Source: Klebsiella pneumoniae
GTDB lineage: Bacteria > Bacteroidota > Bacteroidia > Flavobacteriales > Flavobacteriaceae
Assembly: GCA_943325355.2 (NCBI GenBank)
Contig: CALPPA020000164.1
Coordinates: 1-5,019, forward strand
Length of the DNA: 5,019 nucleotides
Reading direction: 5' to 3'
Under the pieces are notes generated by a model. The model saw only the letters and a program-made list of their open reading frames with translations. It made no database searches and had not been told where the DNA came from. A program made the position numbers and the translations under genes. Below, piece after piece: positions 3,141-5,019 of the stretch. Numbering within the stretch: position 1 is the stretch's first letter; the number at the start of each line of letters is the position of its first letter.

Positions 3141-5019
3141 ATGAAAAAAATCTACTTGCTCATTTCTCTTTCAGTTCCATTTCTATTCTTTGCTCAAATT
3201 AAAGGAACTATTACAGACATTAAGGGAATTCCTCTTTCACTTGTATCCATTTTTGAAGAAAATACATATAATGGGACTTCCTCAAACGAGCAAGGAAATT
3301 ATGAATTGAACATAAAAAAAACTGGGAAACATACTGTCGTTTTTCAATATTTAGGATTCAAAACCCAAAAAATAACGATAACAATTGACAAATTTCCGTA
3401 CGTTTTAAATGCTAAACTTGTTGAAGAAAACTTGTCGCTTTCTGAAGTTGTAATCAACACAAAAGAAAATCCTGCCAATGCAGTGATCAGGCAAGCCATT
3501 GCCAACAAAAAAGAAAATTCCGAAAAAACAGCGCATTTCAAAGCCGATTTTTATTCCCGAGGCATTTTTAAAGTCAAAGATTTACCCAAAAAAATATTAG
3601 GACAAAAAATTGGTGATTTAGATGGTGCTGTCGATTCAACAGGAACTGGAATAATTTATTTATCAGAAACCATTTCGAAAATTATTTTTGAAAAACCCGA
3701 TAATTTAAAGGAACGAATTATTGCTTCAAAAGTTAGCGGTGACAACAAAGGTTTCAGCTATAACACAGCCAGATCAACAATTTATGATTTCTACGACAAT
3801 ACTTTGGACTTTAACAGCAAAATGATTTCGCCCATTGCCGACAATGCTTTCAATTATTATAAATATAAATTAGAAGGTACTTTCCAGGACGAAAACAACT
3901 TAATGATCAACAAAATAAAGGTAATTGCAAAACGAGATGCCGAACCTGTTTTTGAAGGCTACATTTATATTGTAGAAGATTCTTGGGCGATTTATGCAGT
4001 AGATTTAGACATTAAAGGGTATAGAATGCATCAGGAATTTGTGGATGTAATGAAGTTAAAACAAAATTTCAGTTACAACAAAAACAATGGAATTTGGGCA
4101 AAAAACACCCAAAGTCTTGAATTTTCAGCGGGTGCTTTTGGAATAAAATTCAACGGAAAATTCTCTTATGTTTACAGCAATTATGAATTCGAAAAAGCGT
4201 TTGCGAAGAAAACTTTTACCAATGAAATCGTAAGTTTTGAAGACAATTCAAACAAAAAAGATACTTTATTTTGGAACCAAATCAGACCCATTCCTCTTAC
4301 TCTCGAGGAGAATACTGATTATATAAAAAAAGACAGCGTATATAAAGTTCGAAACTCTAAAACCTATTTGGATTCTATAGACAAGAAAGAAAATAAATTC
4401 AAATTTCACAGTCCGATAACTGGCTATCGCTGGAAAAATAGCAGTAAGAAAATTTCGTTTGGATATGATGGCCTACTTAATTTATCTTCCTTAAATTTCA
4501 ATACAGTTCAAGGATGGAATTTGGATTCGGGATTTTCTTTCAGAGAATATAAAGAACAAGAAGAAAAAGGGAAATCGACATCCATAAGCACCAAATTTAA
4601 TTATGGATTTTCTGACGATAGATTTCGTGTTACAGCAGATTATTACCATCGATTCAACAATCAAAATTACGCAACCTTAACTGTTTTTGGAGGTACCAAA
4701 GTAAACCAATTCAATCCCGAAGAACCAATTACAAAGTTCATAAACTCTGTGAGTTCCTTGTTTTTCGTTGACAATTATATGAAATTATATAATAAAGAAT
4801 TCGCTGGAGTAACCTATGGTCAAGATGTTGGAAATAATTTTTATCTGAAAGGAACATTAGAATACCAACAGCGAAAACCTTTATTCAACACCACAGATCA
4901 AACATTTATAAAAAGTGATGATGAGTACAGCTCCAATAATCCGTTGTTGCCATTCGATAATTTGACTCCTGCATTCGAGCAACATCATCTCACAAAAGCT
5001 TCTGTTTCTGCAAGATTAA
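3141..5019 (+). CDS. DUF5686 outer-membrane protein with carboxypeptidase-regulatory-like domain, 3' end missing
   Basis: The frame is open for 626 codons from the ATG to the window edge with no stop, so the C-terminus is missing; full-length relatives are, from memory, about 800-850 aa. Residues 1-19, MKKIYLLISLSVPFLFFAQ, are a signal peptide. Residues 20 to about 94 form a carboxypeptidase-regulatory-like (CarboxypepD_reg-like) Ig-type domain: IKGTITDIKGIPLSLVSI, then GTSSNEQGNYELNI, then HTVVFQYLGFKTQKITI. After SLSEVVINT (99-107) comes NPANAVIRQAIANKKEN (110-126), DFYSRG and, further on, GYIYIVEDSWAIYAVDLDI; these are DUF5686-type features. The second half, rich in alternating aromatic strands such as FRVTADYYHRF, looks like an outer-membrane barrel. 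The family's biochemical role is unknown. The regulatory-like domain is usually a periplasmic accessory module and does not imply peptidase activity. The promoter at 3096-3123 fixes this start well. Confidence 0.9.
   Translation, partial: MKKIYLLISLSVPFLFFAQIKGTITDIKGIPLSLVSIFEENTYNGTSSNEQGNYELNIKKTGKHTVVFQYLGFKTQKITITIDKFPYVLNAKLVEENLSLSEVVINTKENPANAVIRQAIANKKENSEKTAHFKADFYSRGIFKVKDLPKKILGQKIGDLDGAVDSTGTGIIYLSETISKIIFEKPDNLKERIIASKVSGDNKGFSYNTARSTIYDFYDNTLDFNSKMISPIADNAFNYYKYKLEGTFQDENNLMINKIKVIAKRDAEPVFEGYIYIVEDSWAIYAVDLDIKGYRMHQEFVDVMKLKQNFSYNKNNGIWAKNTQSLEFSAGAFGIKFNGKFSYVYSNYEFEKAFAKKTFTNEIVSFEDNSNKKDTLFWNQIRPIPLTLEENTDYIKKDSVYKVRNSKTYLDSIDKKENKFKFHSPITGYRWKNSSKKISFGYDGLLNLSSLNFNTVQGWNLDSGFSFREYKEQEEKGKSTSISTKFNYGFSDDRFRVTADYYHRFNNQNYATLTVFGGTKVNQFNPEEPITKFINSVSSLFFVDNYMKLYNKEFAGVTYGQDVGNNFYLKGTLEYQQRKPLFNTTDQTFIKSDDEYSSNNPLLPFDNLTPAFEQHHLTKASVSARL

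Noticed and set aside
3344..3541. Minus-strand open frame with a hydrophobic stretch inside the DUF5686 gene.
   Set aside because: It lies inside a continuous 626-codon coding frame with a signal peptide and known domains; the hydrophobicity is a usual effect of antisense reading.

Overview
The window looks like chromosomal DNA from a member of the Bacteroidota, most likely a Flavobacterium or close relative. It is strongly A+T-rich. Its genes begin with A-rich leaders instead of Shine-Dalgarno sites. One promoter matches the Bacteroidota form (TTG, 17 nt, TAnnTTTG) very well. Four of the five secreted proteins have signal peptides that end in an alanine or serine followed by Gln (SQ, AQ), and DUF5686/carboxypeptidase-regulatory-like and PorT-like outer-membrane families are present. 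The genus is inferred from family content and was not tested.

Left part (1-1744), all on the minus strand: three small predicted outer-membrane beta-barrel genes lie head to tail. They are the 5' end of a PorT/OMP_b-brl_2-like gene (1-153, cut by the window edge), a 199-aa barrel (356-955) with a six-glycine run, and a 175-aa barrel (1217-1744). The second and third are each followed, 21-22 nt after the stop, by an intrinsic terminator with the same 9-bp stem. The three therefore look like separately transcribed units and not an operon. They also share an MKKIIL start and a similar ATTAAC/TTAAA leader just before the ATG.

Middle (1745-2008): a 264-bp divergent intergenic region contains a candidate -7 element for the 175-aa gene inside an inverted repeat, and a 9-bp direct repeat.

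Right part, plus strand: a 180-aa PorT-family-like barrel gene (2009-2551) ends in a strong terminator. It is followed by aroQ (2626-3039), a type II 3-dehydroquinate dehydratase of the shikimate pathway with all expected catalytic residues. Next comes a large outer-membrane protein gene (3141 to the window end) encoding a signal peptide, a carboxypeptidase-regulatory-like domain and a DUF5686 region, with its own clear promoter. Its 3' end lies outside the window.

The genes form a patch of cell-envelope proteins around one housekeeping metabolic gene. I see no mobile element, CRISPR array, RNA gene, defence system or toxin-antitoxin pair. I also do not see a convincing undescribed system. 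The most notable points are the run of dissimilar small barrels, the reused terminator stem and leader, and the repeats in the intergenic regions.
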